From NCBI GenBank assembly GCA_003246895.1, contig QKCL01000036.1:143910-207909 (forward strand): a stretch of 64,000 bases of DNA, in the 5' to 3' direction. The notes below the pieces were generated by a model. It saw only the letters and a program-made list of their open reading frames with translations. It searched no databases and was not told the origin of the DNA. Shown here in pieces: positions 37,763-46,933 of this stretch. The stretch comes from Spirochaetota bacterium. Its GTDB lineage: Bacteria > Spirochaetota > UBA4802 > UBA5550. How positions within the stretch are numbered: the stretch's first letter is position 1; each line of letters starts with the position of its first letter. A program made the position numbers and the translations under genes.

Positions 37763-39178
37763 CTATCTGTTATTTATCCGGACTTTTACCGGCACGGGCT
37801 CCCCCAGGCTTTTGCCCATGAGTGAGAAAATGAGAAGTGTCAGGAGGCTCACTGTCATGCCCACATAGAGTGGGTTGATTTTAACGGGCATGGTTATACC
37901 CCAGAGAATAGTGGACATGGGACCTGATGCCAGGGCATATATAACAGCCCTTGATGATATAAATTTGTTAAAAAAGAGCGTTGCAAGGAGAGGAAAAAAT
38001 ATTACAGATCCCCGTAGGCCCATTGAAAGGAAGCTCCATTTCAGAATCATTGAATTCATGTTGCCCGCAACAAAGAGAAGTGTGATCCCGCTGACAAATG
38101 CCACGGAGAATCTCAGGAAAACAAGAACAGTCCTGTCGCTTGCATCCTTGTTTATCAGCTTCTTGAAGATATCCTGGCTTATCATCGTACTCACTCCCAG
38201 CACCAGACCTGCACCGGTTCCGATTATGGAGATGAAAAGTCCGGCCAGGAAAATTCCGCCAGCCCACGGAGGTATGTACTGGAGAATGAAGGCTGGCATT
38301 GCGGCCTTGGCATTGAGCTCAGGGAAGTGTGCGCGCATGTAAAGTCCCACAAGTATTCCGGCTATCCCGATTGGTGGTATTATGAGACCCGATATAATAG
38401 CTCCCTTTCTTGAAGAGTTAACGTTCTTCCCTGAAAACATGGCCTGAATGTATGTCTGGGTTGAGAATATTCCCACAAGCATTGAAAACGCCGCAGCCAT
38501 GTCTGTGCTGACACCCCTTCCGAAGAGTGAAAACCATGGGTATGATTCAAATTTAGATGTGTAGCCCTCAATTCCGCCGCTCATGGAGTAGGCCAGTCCG
38601 CCGATTGTTATCATTGTGGCATAGAGCAGGAATATCTTGAATATGCCGACCATTCCTGTCCCCCAGACTCCGCCGAAAATTACATAGATTATAATGAAGG
38701 AAACAGCAATCAGTGCAGCTATGAACGAGTCCATATGGAACATTGAAACAAGCAGCGCCACTGCCGCAAGAACCTGTGCAATGATATTCAGAAATATGCC
38801 CGCTGATGAGAATATGCTGGCAAAGAGGCCAGCAGCGCTTCCGTGACTTTTCGAAAGAAGTTCCGGCGCAGTGGAGGCATCTGTTCTGTGAAGAGGCCCG
38901 GCCATGAATAGCCCCATGAGGATGCAGGATGATCCTGCTCCCAGAGTGAACCACCAGGCGCTGAAACCGAAGTTAAATGCAAGCTGGGCAGTTCCGATTG
39001 TTGATGCTCCTCCCACAAGTGTTCCAACCAGTGTTCCCGTAATTAGAGTTGCGCTTACCGATTTTTTCCCGACGGAGAAGTCTGAGGCGCTCTTTACGCG
39101 TCTCATTGAAAATACTCCTATTCCTGCAACGACCGCCAAAGTAATAAACATGCTTATGATATGTGCTGTTGTTAACAT
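37763..39178 (-). CDS. Sodium:solute symporter (SSS) family transporter
   Basis: 471 residues with about 13 membrane helices. N-terminal ASDFSVGKKSVSATLITGTLVGTLVGGAST contains the Na+-site helix typical of the SSS (PutP/PanF) family, and IGTGAGLVLGVSTMISQDIF is the conserved eighth-helix region. The substrate may be an amino acid, pantothenate or similar. It is preceded by the M24 peptidase gene with an 11-nt gap and followed by ispG after 21 nt. Pairing a proline-type peptidase with a Na+ symporter suggests peptide or proline use, an inference. Confidence 0.9.
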   Translation of the reverse strand: MLTTAHIISMFITLAVVAGIGVFSMRRVKSASDFSVGKKSVSATLITGTLVGTLVGGASTIGTAQLAFNFGFSAWWFTLGAGSSCILMGLFMAGPLHRTDASTAPELLSKSHGSAAGLFASIFSSAGIFLNIIAQVLAAVALLVSMFHMDSFIAALIAVSFIIIYVIFGGVWGTGMVGIFKIFLLYATMITIGGLAYSMSGGIEGYTSKFESYPWFSLFGRGVSTDMAAAFSMLVGIFSTQTYIQAMFSGKNVNSSRKGAIISGLIIPPIGIAGILVGLYMRAHFPELNAKAAMPAFILQYIPPWAGGIFLAGLFISIIGTGAGLVLGVSTMISQDIFKKLINKDASDRTVLVFLRFSVAFVSGITLLFVAGNMNSMILKWSFLSMGLRGSVIFFPLLATLFFNKFISSRAVIYALASGPMSTILWGITMPVKINPLYVGMTVSLLTLLIFSLMGKSLGEPVPVKVRINNR

Positions 39179-39189
39179 TGCCTTAATCC

Positions 39190-40380
39190 TTATATATATG
39201 TAATATCTTCAGTGGAAAGAGTCAGGGCTTCTGGGCCGGTTTCTGTCATGACAAAAGTATTTTCTGTTCCGATTGCCCCCTCTTCAAATACGAATTTCGG
39301 TTCCATGGCAAAGGTCATTCCGGGTTTCAGTTCAAGTTCAAGTCCCTTTGCAAATATGGGGAACTCGTCAAGTTCAAGTCCCACGCCGTGCCCCAGAAAT
39401 TTTACCCTGTCCGGGCCTATGCCCATGTAGTTGTTTTCAAGGCCGTATTTCTTTGCTATCTCGACCGATTTATCGTATACGTCCATGCAGTTTATGCCCG
39501 GTTTCATCATTGAGGTTGTTTCATTCTGAATCTCCAGGGAAATCCTGTGTGCCTCAATGAGTCTGTCTGTGAGCTTTCCTGTGGCAAAGATTCTTGCGCA
39601 GTCTGTGGTATATCCGGAAATTACACAGGTGTAGTCGATATAGACTACTTCGTCTTTACCGATTTCTTTCCATCCAGCACCTCCGGGGTTGTTGGCAGGA
39701 GATAGGCCCGGGCCCCCCACAGGTCCGTCGAAGTATGTGGGTACTGATCCGCTTGCACCTGTGTTTACGTTTCCGTAGAAGAAATCCTGGTTGAAGGCTC
39801 TCATCCTTGCGCCTCCTCCGTAGCCTCTGCTTCGAAGAGTAGCCTCGAAGCGGCTGGCCAGTTCGATCTCCTTCATGCCTGTCTTTATCATTGCAGGTAC
39901 TTCGGAAAAAGCGGCATCAAGGACTGCGGCGGATTTTTTCATCATGCCGATCTCGTAGGGGCTCTTTATTGCCCTTATGTTTTTTATAATGGGAGAAATA
40001 TCAGTTATCTCGGATTCTCCGAATAGTTTTGCGTAAAATTTATATGTATTGTATGGTATGACATCAAGTTCAAAACCCAGTTTTGCCATTTTTCCGGCGG
40101 CGTATGCGGCTGCGGGTACTTCTTTCATGGATTTCATTTCAACTATATTTTCAATTGATGATTCTTTCAGTGCTCTTGTGTAGCTCTTCCGTATGAGGAG
40201 AACAGGGCTGCCATGGGCCGGTACGAAGAGGTGGCCGCTCTGGGACGTGCCCGTGAAATAAAACAGGTCTACAAACTGTGTAATTACGGCGCCGTCAATA
40301 GAAGCTTCATTGAGTGCTTTCTGAAGATTCCGGATTCTTGCGTCGATTTCAGATTTTGGTGTTAATTCGTGGTTATCCAT
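39190..40380 (-). CDS. M24 aminopeptidase (Xaa-Pro peptidase family)
   Basis: 396 residues from ATG 40380; the ATG at 40386 is only 2 nt from AGGAG, so the second is preferred. N-terminal creatinase-like domain (about 10-135), then the pita-bread M24 domain. All five metal ligands can be seen: D in VVYIDYT, D in TTDCAR, H in LGHGVGLELDE, E in FAMEPKF, E in GTENTF. It should remove or cleave N-terminal Xaa-Pro peptides with a two-metal centre. An insert rich in Gly/Pro (GPVGGPGLSPANNPGGAG) near the active-site mouth is unusual. It leads M24-SSS-ispG. Confidence 0.9.
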   Translation of the reverse strand: MDNHELTPKSEIDARIRNLQKALNEASIDGAVITQFVDLFYFTGTSQSGHLFVPAHGSPVLLIRKSYTRALKESSIENIVEMKSMKEVPAAAYAAGKMAKLGFELDVIPYNTYKFYAKLFGESEITDISPIIKNIRAIKSPYEIGMMKKSAAVLDAAFSEVPAMIKTGMKEIELASRFEATLRSRGYGGGARMRAFNQDFFYGNVNTGASGSVPTYFDGPVGGPGLSPANNPGGAGWKEIGKDEVVYIDYTCVISGYTTDCARIFATGKLTDRLIEAHRISLEIQNETTSMMKPGINCMDVYDKSVEIAKKYGLENNYMGIGPDRVKFLGHGVGLELDEFPIFAKGLELELKPGMTFAMEPKFVFEEGAIGTENTFVMTETGPEALTLSTEDITYI

Positions 40381-40523
40381 AGACATGACTCCTGGTAAAA
40401 AGGGGATTTGTAATTACAACCTTTATTATACTTTACCCGGAATTGTCAAATGTCAATGAAATTAAGATTTTAAATAAATTATAGTTCATGGCAGAACCAT
40501 GAACTATATATATGAAGGAATTA

Positions 40524-41186
40524 TCAGAGCATTTCTTTCAGGCGAACTACAACCTGTTCAATATTTGCAGCCACCTCTGTTATGGATGAAGTCATCATGT
40601 ATGCCGGCCCTGTAATTATTCTGTTCTTGCTGTCCACGGCGATTTCGTTTATGGCGCAGTTTATGTGTCTGGCCCCCATTTTTTCAATGGCATCGGCTGC
40701 GTCGGGGTCATTGCCTATGGTTACTTCCGTACGGATCCCCCTTTTACCGGCGATTCTTGCTATGAGTGCAGGCGCTATGCATACTGCTGCGATGGGTTTT
40801 CCGCTGTCAAGCATGGCATTTACAAGAGATTCAACTTCCGGGTTTACGTCACATTCTGATCCCTTTACCGCAAAGTTGCACAGGTTCTTTGCCGCGCCGA
40901 ATCCTCCCGGGAAAAACAGAGCGTCAAGGTTTGTGGGGTTTATATCCTCAATGGCCTTGATCTCACCCCTTGCAATTCGGGCAGATTCCCTTAATACGTT
41001 TCTTCTTTCTTCCGTGGTTTCGCCGTTTATGTGGTCCACTACATGCATCTGATCCACATCCGGTGCGATACAGATTGCCTTTAGGCCCTCCCTTGCGAGT
41101 GACAGCAGCGCACAGACAGCTTCGTGAAGTTCAGATCCGTCGTACACTCCGGAACCGGATAGTACAACTCCAATCTTCTTGGACAT
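40524..41186 (-). CDS. elbB: ElbB-type glyoxalase (DJ-1/PfpI superfamily)
   Basis: 220 residues. GVVLSGSGVYDGSELHEAVC at the start and AAVCIAPALIAR with the nucleophile Cys are ElbB hallmarks; NPTNLDALFFPGGFGAAKNL and GNDPDAADAIEKMGARH also match. E. coli ElbB was linked to isoprenoid synthesis and has weak glyoxalase activity. Its place 800 nt from the M24-SSS-ispG unit on the same strand recalls that link, though neither fact proves function. Ribosome site AAAAGGAG. The gap to M24 is 143 nt. Confidence 0.95.
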   Translation of the reverse strand: MSKKIGVVLSGSGVYDGSELHEAVCALLSLAREGLKAICIAPDVDQMHVVDHINGETTEERRNVLRESARIARGEIKAIEDINPTNLDALFFPGGFGAAKNLCNFAVKGSECDVNPEVESLVNAMLDSGKPIAAVCIAPALIARIAGKRGIRTEVTIGNDPDAADAIEKMGARHINCAINEIAVDSKNRIITGPAYMMTSSITEVAANIEQVVVRLKEML

Positions 41187-41407
41187 TTTAACACTCCTTT
41201 TCGTGAAATTTGGATTCTCATGGTTACGCCAAAAAACCCAGCTGCTTGTTTTATATTGCCGGCACCGGTTCTTTGTTAATCTGGCTCCACAAGGGAATAT
41301 CCATAATGTGATTTTGGAAGTTCCCTTATACCGATTTTTACCGTGAAGTCAAGAAGTTAAGGGTGCGGTGCTGTTATTTTTAAAATAATTGAAGCCTTTA
41401 AATCTAG

Positions 41408-41436
41408 TTGACAATTTCACTGTCAGGCGTTAACAA
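41408..41436 (+). promoter_or_regulatory. Candidate promoter for the EMO-like gene
   Basis: TTGACA (perfect -35) is followed after 17 nt by TAACAA, a weak -10, putting the transcript start about 40 nt before the ATG at 41483. The rest of 41187-41407 shows nothing recognisable. Confidence 0.4.
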
Positions 41437-41482
41437 AAAAATATTACCCCTCAATTAAATGCCCAAATTCAGGAGGATTTCA

Positions 41483-43555
41483 ATGTCTCTATTTGATTCA
41501 GGACTACTGCCTAATAAGGAAGCAACAAGGGAATTCTTCTTTAATATAGGCGGTGACCACAGTTTTATGAGAGCAGGGGTCTTCCTCATTGCGTTCGCTG
41601 CGTTTATCTATTTTATTTCTTCATTGGTCAAACGGGTCCGTGTCTGGAAAATGGGCATGCCGGAAGCAAGGAATGATTACCCGGAAAAGAGAATCGCCAT
41701 GGTGGTGAAATATGTTTTCATGCAGCGCAGAATTCTGAAAAACAGGTTTGCAGGGGTAATGCATCTTTCTGTTTTTGCCGGTTTTATTATTCTGTTTCTT
41801 GTTACAACCCTTATCTTCGTGCAGGAAGATTTTACAAAGCTTCTGTTCAGACATACCTTTATAAATGGAAATTTTTATATAATAATGTCCCTGGCAGCGG
41901 ATATGGCAGGTGTTGCGATTATTCTGGGGCTCTTCATGGCTTCATACAGGAGATATGTTTCAAAGCCAACCGGTATGGATAACGACAGGGGAAACGGTTC
42001 GTTTCTGCTCCTTCTTCTGGCGGTTATTCTTTCCGGATTTTTCAGTGAGGCAATGAGGATTGCCCTTACGGGATTTCCGGAATTTGAATCACTGGCCTCT
42101 CCGGTTGGGTACAGGCTTGCATACCTCTTTGCCTTTTTTGAAGACAAGACTCTGATGAACCTCCATTACTATAACTGGTTTCTGCACCTGGCCCTTGCCT
42201 TTACATTTATTGCTCACCTTGCCGTTGGCAAAACCGGTCATATTGTAATATCATTTCTTAATATATATTTCGGAAATCTCGAAAATGAGTCCAGTGTCAC
42301 AAAGAACAGAACAGCAAACCTCAATGAAAAGGGGGTATGCGGCGTTGAACAGTTTACATGGAAGAATCTCATGGATGCAGATGCCTGTATCGGGTGTGGG
42401 AGATGTCAGGATGTGTGTCCGGCATTTTTAACAGAGAAACCGCTCTCCCCAAAAAAAATTGTTCAGGCCGTGGCAGAGAATATGCAGGAGAAATTTTCAA
42501 ACAGCAGAAACGGTATAAATATTTCCGGGACTCCCCTTGTGAGCAACGCTTCCGGAGAAGTGGGATCTGTCCGGCCTGATGAAATCTGGGCATGTACAAA
42601 CTGCGGGGCATGTGTTGATGCCTGCCCCATCGGCATAGAACAGATGCCCATGATTAACGATATGAGGAGGGGGCTTGTAAGTGCATCATCTCCTTCCGCA
42701 GATATTCTTAAAAAGCCCTTTGAAAATATGGCATTCTATAAAAATGCAAATGGATTTCCTCTTTCTGAAAGGGGTGCATGGGCTCAGGGGCTTTCCGGAA
42801 TAAGTAAACTTTCTGAAAACAGCGAAACGGATTTTCTTTTCTTTGCGGGATGTTCTGTTTCCTATAATGAGAGATCCGCCCGCAGCGCAAAGGCCTTTAT
42901 TAATATCTGTTCTTCTGCGGGGCTCACCGCGGGCATGCTGTGGGAAGAGGAGTCATGCTGCGGTGACTTTGCCCTGAGAAGCGGAAATGTTGAACTCTTC
43001 AGAACCCTTGCCCTGAAAAATATTGAAAGCTTCAGAAAATACGGCGTGAAAAAGATAGTAACAATGTGCCCCCACGGCTATAATGTCATGAAAAAGGAAT
43101 ACAGCAGGTTTTTTGAAGGAGAGGGGTTTGAACTTCTCCATCACAGTGAAATGATCGGAAGCCTCATTGCAGATGGTAAAATTACCGTTTCCCGTGAGAC
43201 TGCGGAGAAAATTACATTCCACGATCCATGTTTCCTCGGTAGATATAACGGGATCTATGAAGTGCCGCGCAACATTATAGGAAATCTTCCCGGTAAGACG
43301 CTTCTCGAAACAAGCCGGCATGGAGAAAACAGCCTCTGCTGCGGTTCCGGCGGCGGAAGGGTTCTTTTCGGGGAGGAGACAGGAATTTCAATTTCCGGAT
43401 TCAGGGCAAGGGAGCTCAGAGGCAGCGGAGGCGAGAGGATATGTACTGCCTGCCCGCACTGTCTTAACGGCCTTGAGGACGGAATCAGGTCAGAGCGAAT
43501 TGATAATTTTACCGTGGCGGATATTGCCGAGATTGTCTGGGAATCAATGGAATAA
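41483..43555 (+). CDS. Membrane Fe-S oxidoreductase, ETF:menaquinone oxidoreductase type (EMO/EtfD)
   Basis: 690 residues from ATG 41483 (AGGAGG 6 nt upstream; the track ATG at 41459 lacks a site). Order: about six membrane helices in an NarI-like cytochrome b part (about 20-260, with several helix His), two ferredoxin motifs CIGCGRCQDVCP and CTNCGACVDACP (about 290-380), then two CCG domains, CCGDF... and ICTACPHCLNG / LCCGSGGGRVLFG (about 420-680). This is the set-up of EMO/EtfD, which passes electrons from electron-transfer flavoprotein to menaquinone. No etfAB is in the window. The heterodisulfide-reductase DE type is the alternative. Confidence 0.82.
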   Translation: MSLFDSGLLPNKEATREFFFNIGGDHSFMRAGVFLIAFAAFIYFISSLVKRVRVWKMGMPEARNDYPEKRIAMVVKYVFMQRRILKNRFAGVMHLSVFAGFIILFLVTTLIFVQEDFTKLLFRHTFINGNFYIIMSLAADMAGVAIILGLFMASYRRYVSKPTGMDNDRGNGSFLLLLLAVILSGFFSEAMRIALTGFPEFESLASPVGYRLAYLFAFFEDKTLMNLHYYNWFLHLALAFTFIAHLAVGKTGHIVISFLNIYFGNLENESSVTKNRTANLNEKGVCGVEQFTWKNLMDADACIGCGRCQDVCPAFLTEKPLSPKKIVQAVAENMQEKFSNSRNGINISGTPLVSNASGEVGSVRPDEIWACTNCGACVDACPIGIEQMPMINDMRRGLVSASSPSADILKKPFENMAFYKNANGFPLSERGAWAQGLSGISKLSENSETDFLFFAGCSVSYNERSARSAKAFINICSSAGLTAGMLWEEESCCGDFALRSGNVELFRTLALKNIESFRKYGVKKIVTMCPHGYNVMKKEYSRFFEGEGFELLHHSEMIGSLIADGKITVSRETAEKITFHDPCFLGRYNGIYEVPRNIIGNLPGKTLLETSRHGENSLCCGSGGGRVLFGEETGISISGFRARELRGSGGERICTACPHCLNGLEDGIRSERIDNFTVADIAEIVWESME

Positions 43556-43642
43556 AACCCTTTAATGTGACTTAATATTTTTATTAATATTGGGTTATTC
43601 TGCCGATAAAATACCTATATTTACAGATATACCGGTAAAAAT

Positions 43643-44635
43643 ATGAAGAAACTGTTCATAATGATAATAATTTTCTGCGGGGCTTTCTTGAGTGAGACGT
43701 CTTTTTCTGCTGAAATCGACGGGATCAGGGTATTCGTAAACATTGACAGGAGAAACTTCTATTCAGGAGAAGATGTACGCCTCCATGTACTCATAAGAAA
43801 TATTTCCAGGGACAATATATCATTTAATGTCTATGACGGTTCCGGCAGAGAGGATATTTACCGGATCTCAAGGGGCGACAATGTTGACTTTACAACATTC
43901 AGGCCGGTTGTATATGACATGGAGGGGAGAAATGCAGAAGTTATTGTGCCCTATGTTGTCAGGTCTGAGAAGCTTGCAGATCAGCTTAAATGGATGAACA
44001 AAAGAGTGATAGTTCTGGGGCCCGGCGAAACCTTTTCCCATACACAGTCCCTAAACAGAATCTACAGGCTTGAACCTGAAAAGGAATACAGGGTGAAGCT
44101 TAATTTCTTTCCCTATCTTGGAGAGGAGAAGGAAGGAATAGTATTAAGCAGCAATGAGGTTGTTTTTGTCCATAAATTTCAGAAGAGATATCTTGAAGAA
44201 TCTGTAAAACCAAAAGAATCATACGGGCTAGTGCCATCGGAAATTGTTGTGCTTCTTCTCAATTCAGAGCTGGACGGGAACTGGAAGAGGGCTCTGAAAT
44301 ATGTAGATATTGAAAAGTTTATCCGCTCCTATCCTGCATTCAGCAAGGAGTATGAGGTAGGGGATGATTATGATAAAAGGCGTATAAAAATGGATTTTAT
44401 GAGGTTCCTTGCCACAAACAGAAAGGATTCTCTTATTAAGTTCAGGGTTACCGGTGAGGAGATAGATCCTTCCGGTACTTCAGCCATAGTCGAAGTTGAG
44501 GCGTTGAGAAAAAGTGTTGTCAGCCCGGATATGTTTAAATACAGATACAGGCTGGAGAGAAAAAACATCAGTGATCCGCTCTGGAATGTTTCCGGTGTGG
44601 AAGCAAGTGTAATGAAAGGTGTAGTAAATGACTGA
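43643..44635 (+). CDS. Exported unknown protein ahead of fliM
   Basis: 330 residues with a signal peptide (MKKLFIMIIIFCGAFLSETSFSA). The first half (about 24-180) looks Ig-like: RVFVNIDRRNFYSGEDVRLHVL, GPGETFSHTQSLNRIY. The second half (about 195-320: LDGNWKRALKYVDIEKFI, DFMRFLATN, EEIDPSGTSAIVEVEAL) looks like an NTF2/DUF4878-type cone fold. No name fits. Its last 8 nt overlap the fliM start, so the two are translated together, and a role at the flagellum or envelope is possible but not shown. Confidence 0.75.
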   Translation: MKKLFIMIIIFCGAFLSETSFSAEIDGIRVFVNIDRRNFYSGEDVRLHVLIRNISRDNISFNVYDGSGREDIYRISRGDNVDFTTFRPVVYDMEGRNAEVIVPYVVRSEKLADQLKWMNKRVIVLGPGETFSHTQSLNRIYRLEPEKEYRVKLNFFPYLGEEKEGIVLSSNEVVFVHKFQKRYLEESVKPKESYGLVPSEIVVLLLNSELDGNWKRALKYVDIEKFIRSYPAFSKEYEVGDDYDKRRIKMDFMRFLATNRKDSLIKFRVTGEEIDPSGTSAIVEVEALRKSVVSPDMFKYRYRLERKNISDPLWNVSGVEASVMKGVVND

Positions 44636-45653
44636 GATATTATCACAAGACGAGATTGATGCGCTCCTGACAGCCATCTCCACCGGAGAGGTGGATACGA
44701 CCGATTATTCAGCTTCCAAGGAGCAGAAGAAGGTCAAAATATATGACTTCAGAAGGCCGGATAAATTCTCGAAGGACCATATCCGTACTCTGCAGATGAT
44801 GCATGAGACATTTGCCCGTCTTACCACAACTGCCCTTTCAGCACAGCTCCGTGCCCTTGTGGGAGTTCACGTTGCCTCTGTTGATCAGCTCACATATGAG
44901 GAGTTCATCCGGTCAATTCCAAACCCGACAACTCTTGCCGTAATAAACATGGACCCGCTAAAGGGATCAGCGGTACTGGAAATTGACCCTTCCATTACAT
45001 TTACAATTATAGACAAGCTCTTCGGGGGCCTCGGTGAAGCCACAAAGATCAGCCGGGAGCTTACGGATATTGAGCTTTCAGTTATGGAAGGTATTATAGT
45101 CAGGATTCTCGGAAACCTCAGGGAAGCCTGGTCCAATGTTATTGACCTGAGACCGCGTCTTGGAAATATTGAGACGAACCCCCAGTTTGCCCAGATCGTT
45201 CCTCCAAACGACATGGTTGTTCTTATTACCCTGGAGACAAAGGTAGGAGAGGTTGAGGGCATGACCAACCTCTGTATACCATATATTTCAATTGAGCCTA
45301 TAATTTCAAAGCTGTCCGCCCAGTATATGTATTCAAGTATAAGAAAGGGAGCCACGGATGAAAATCTTAGTATTATTCAGAACAGGCTCGAGAATGTCAC
45401 TCTTCCCGTTGTTGCGCAGATTGGATCTGCCCAGATAACAGTACAGGAAATACTTCATCTGAGCCGGGGGGATGTTATCAAACTTCCTGAAACCAAAGTT
45501 GGTGATGACATGACACTTACAATAGGCGGAAGGAGAAAATACAAATGCACTCCGGGACTTGTTTCCAACAGGCTGGCGGTCAAACTCGGTGACAGAATTG
45601 AGGATGTTCCTGATGAACTCCTCACATCCAGCCGCAGTGAGGATGAGTTCTAG
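44628..45653 (+). CDS. fliM: FliM, flagellar C-ring switch protein
   Basis: 341 residues. The N-terminal LSQDEIDALLTAIS is the CheY-P binding motif. The middle domain follows the spirochaetal FliM pattern (YDFRRPDKFSKDHIRTLQMM, HETFARLTTTALSAQLRALV, NPTTLAVINMDPLKGSAVLE), and the C-terminal FliN-like part has LSRGDVIKLPETK. It sets rotation direction in the flagellar switch complex, so the organism makes flagella. No fliN or other flagellar gene is adjacent; it follows and overlaps a secreted protein gene of unknown role. Confidence 0.97.
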   Translation: MTEILSQDEIDALLTAISTGEVDTTDYSASKEQKKVKIYDFRRPDKFSKDHIRTLQMMHETFARLTTTALSAQLRALVGVHVASVDQLTYEEFIRSIPNPTTLAVINMDPLKGSAVLEIDPSITFTIIDKLFGGLGEATKISRELTDIELSVMEGIIVRILGNLREAWSNVIDLRPRLGNIETNPQFAQIVPPNDMVVLITLETKVGEVEGMTNLCIPYISIEPIISKLSAQYMYSSIRKGATDENLSIIQNRLENVTLPVVAQIGSAQITVQEILHLSRGDVIKLPETKVGDDMTLTIGGRRKYKCTPGLVSNRLAVKLGDRIEDVPDELLTSSRSEDEF

Positions 45654-45661
45654 AAAAGTCT

Positions 45662-45686
45662 GTGAAAGTTACTTGTTAACTTTCAC
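45662..45686. terminator. Hairpin between fliM and the convergent lipoprotein gene
   Basis: GTGAAAGTTA and TAACTTTCAC form a 10-bp stem with a 5-nt loop, 8 nt after the fliM stop, and it includes the stop codon of the minus-strand gene. No long T-run, so termination is plausible rather than sure. Confidence 0.45.
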
Positions 45687-46065
45687 TGTCAAAATCGTAT
45701 GTGCAGGTAACCGAGATGGTTTCTGTTTCATCGCTTTGGCTGACTTCGGATGTTTCAACAAGTTCTCCGTCATAATATACTTCAATGGCAATATAGGTTG
45801 TGTCAGTGCTTGTACCGTCAGCATGAATCCTTACATATCCCGGGTTATCAAGTTCTCTTGAATAGTAATAATAGGGTGAATTATCCTCTGTGTCAGATGT
45901 TCCAAAGTAATTTTCATCACCACCATCTACAGAGTAGTAACCTGTGAAATCGTCTCCGGTAGCAATTATCTTGAAACTGTATTTTGAGGAATCATCCTCC
46001 TCACATGAAAATAGAAGGAAGAGTATTGAGAAGAGCAGTGCCAGTGTTGTTCTTTTTAGTTTCAC
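45676..46065 (-). CDS. Small acidic lipoprotein, unknown
   Basis: 129 residues from GTG 46065 (GGGATAAAACC upstream); the longer track ORF starts before a good signal sequence. KLKRTTLALLFSILFLLFSC has lipobox LFSC followed by EEDDSS. The mature part is Asp/Glu/Ser/Thr-rich with aromatic clusters (SPYYYYSRELDN), a beta-sandwich look. No family recognised. Convergent with fliM. Confidence 0.65.
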   Translation of the reverse strand: MKLKRTTLALLFSILFLLFSCEEDDSSKYSFKIIATGDDFTGYYSVDGGDENYFGTSDTEDNSPYYYYSRELDNPGYVRIHADGTSTDTTYIAIEVYYDGELVETSEVSQSDETETISVTCTYDFDSES

Positions 46066-46321
46066 GGTTTTATCCCATGTATGTATAAAATAATTACTAT
46101 TAGTCTCCCCTCGTAAGAGAGTCAATGAGCTTTTTTATATTATCATATATAATTTAGTAAGCAATGCTATTCATATTGTTACTAATGCATCATAATGTTT
46201 CCGGTTTTAATATCAAATTAACCTGTAAATTCCATTCAGTATTCTCTCAGTTTCAAGCCAGGCCGGGAGCAGATATAAAAAACTCAATCTGCCCGGCGCC
46301 CCCAGGCTCTCTAATCTCTTA

Positions 46322-46819
46322 TCAAAGCATATTTTTTATGAGGCCCCTGAAATTTCCGTGTAAAATCTGGTTAAGGAGTTCTGGATTGAGAGCATAGACC
46401 AGGGAAAGCATGCCGGCAAGAATAATGACTGCAAGCCAGATTGTGTATCGTCCTCCGGTGCGTTTGAGCAGAAAAATGGCAAGCACTGCACCTGCAGCTG
46501 CACCTGCTGTTTTGAGATCAACAGGCGGTATGCTGAATTTGACTGTGCCTGCTCCGGCTTTTTTTGCAAATTCGATTATATTTATGCTTATTTTCCCTGC
46601 AATGAGTATTGTTTCAGTAAAAACAATGCCCAGTATGAGCAGGGATGCGATTTTTGTGAAAATTCCCTCGGTTCTGTATACCTCATATACTGAAGGGGGT
46701 AGAAGGACGAGTGCTATTATTATGGGCATTTCAAATTTTATTCCCGAAAGTATTCCCGCCAGGGAAATGATTGTCAGTACCAGACAGACTATGCCTGCAT
46801 ATCGTGTTTCTTTAGCCAT
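46322..46819 (-). CDS. Unknown four-helix membrane protein
   Basis: 165 residues with about four helices (8-26, 30-43, 57-77, and two towards the end near 107-150) separated by a polar stretch with SIPPVDLKTAGAAAG. Ribosome site AAAAAAGGAGC before ATG. No conserved motif I can name. Single gene. Confidence 0.65.
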   Translation of the reverse strand: MAKETRYAGIVCLVLTIISLAGILSGIKFEMPIIIALVLLPPSVYEVYRTEGIFTKIASLLILGIVFTETILIAGKISINIIEFAKKAGAGTVKFSIPPVDLKTAGAAAGAVLAIFLLKRTGGRYTIWLAVIILAGMLSLVYALNPELLNQILHGNFRGLIKNML

Positions 46820-46933
46820 AAATTGCTCCTTTTTTTTAAGAATACTATTTATTTATAAGGGTCAAACCGTTTTTGTAAATTGCAGCATTAAAAAATATTT
46901 GACCTTCTTAATCTGATTCTTTTTAGTCAGGCA

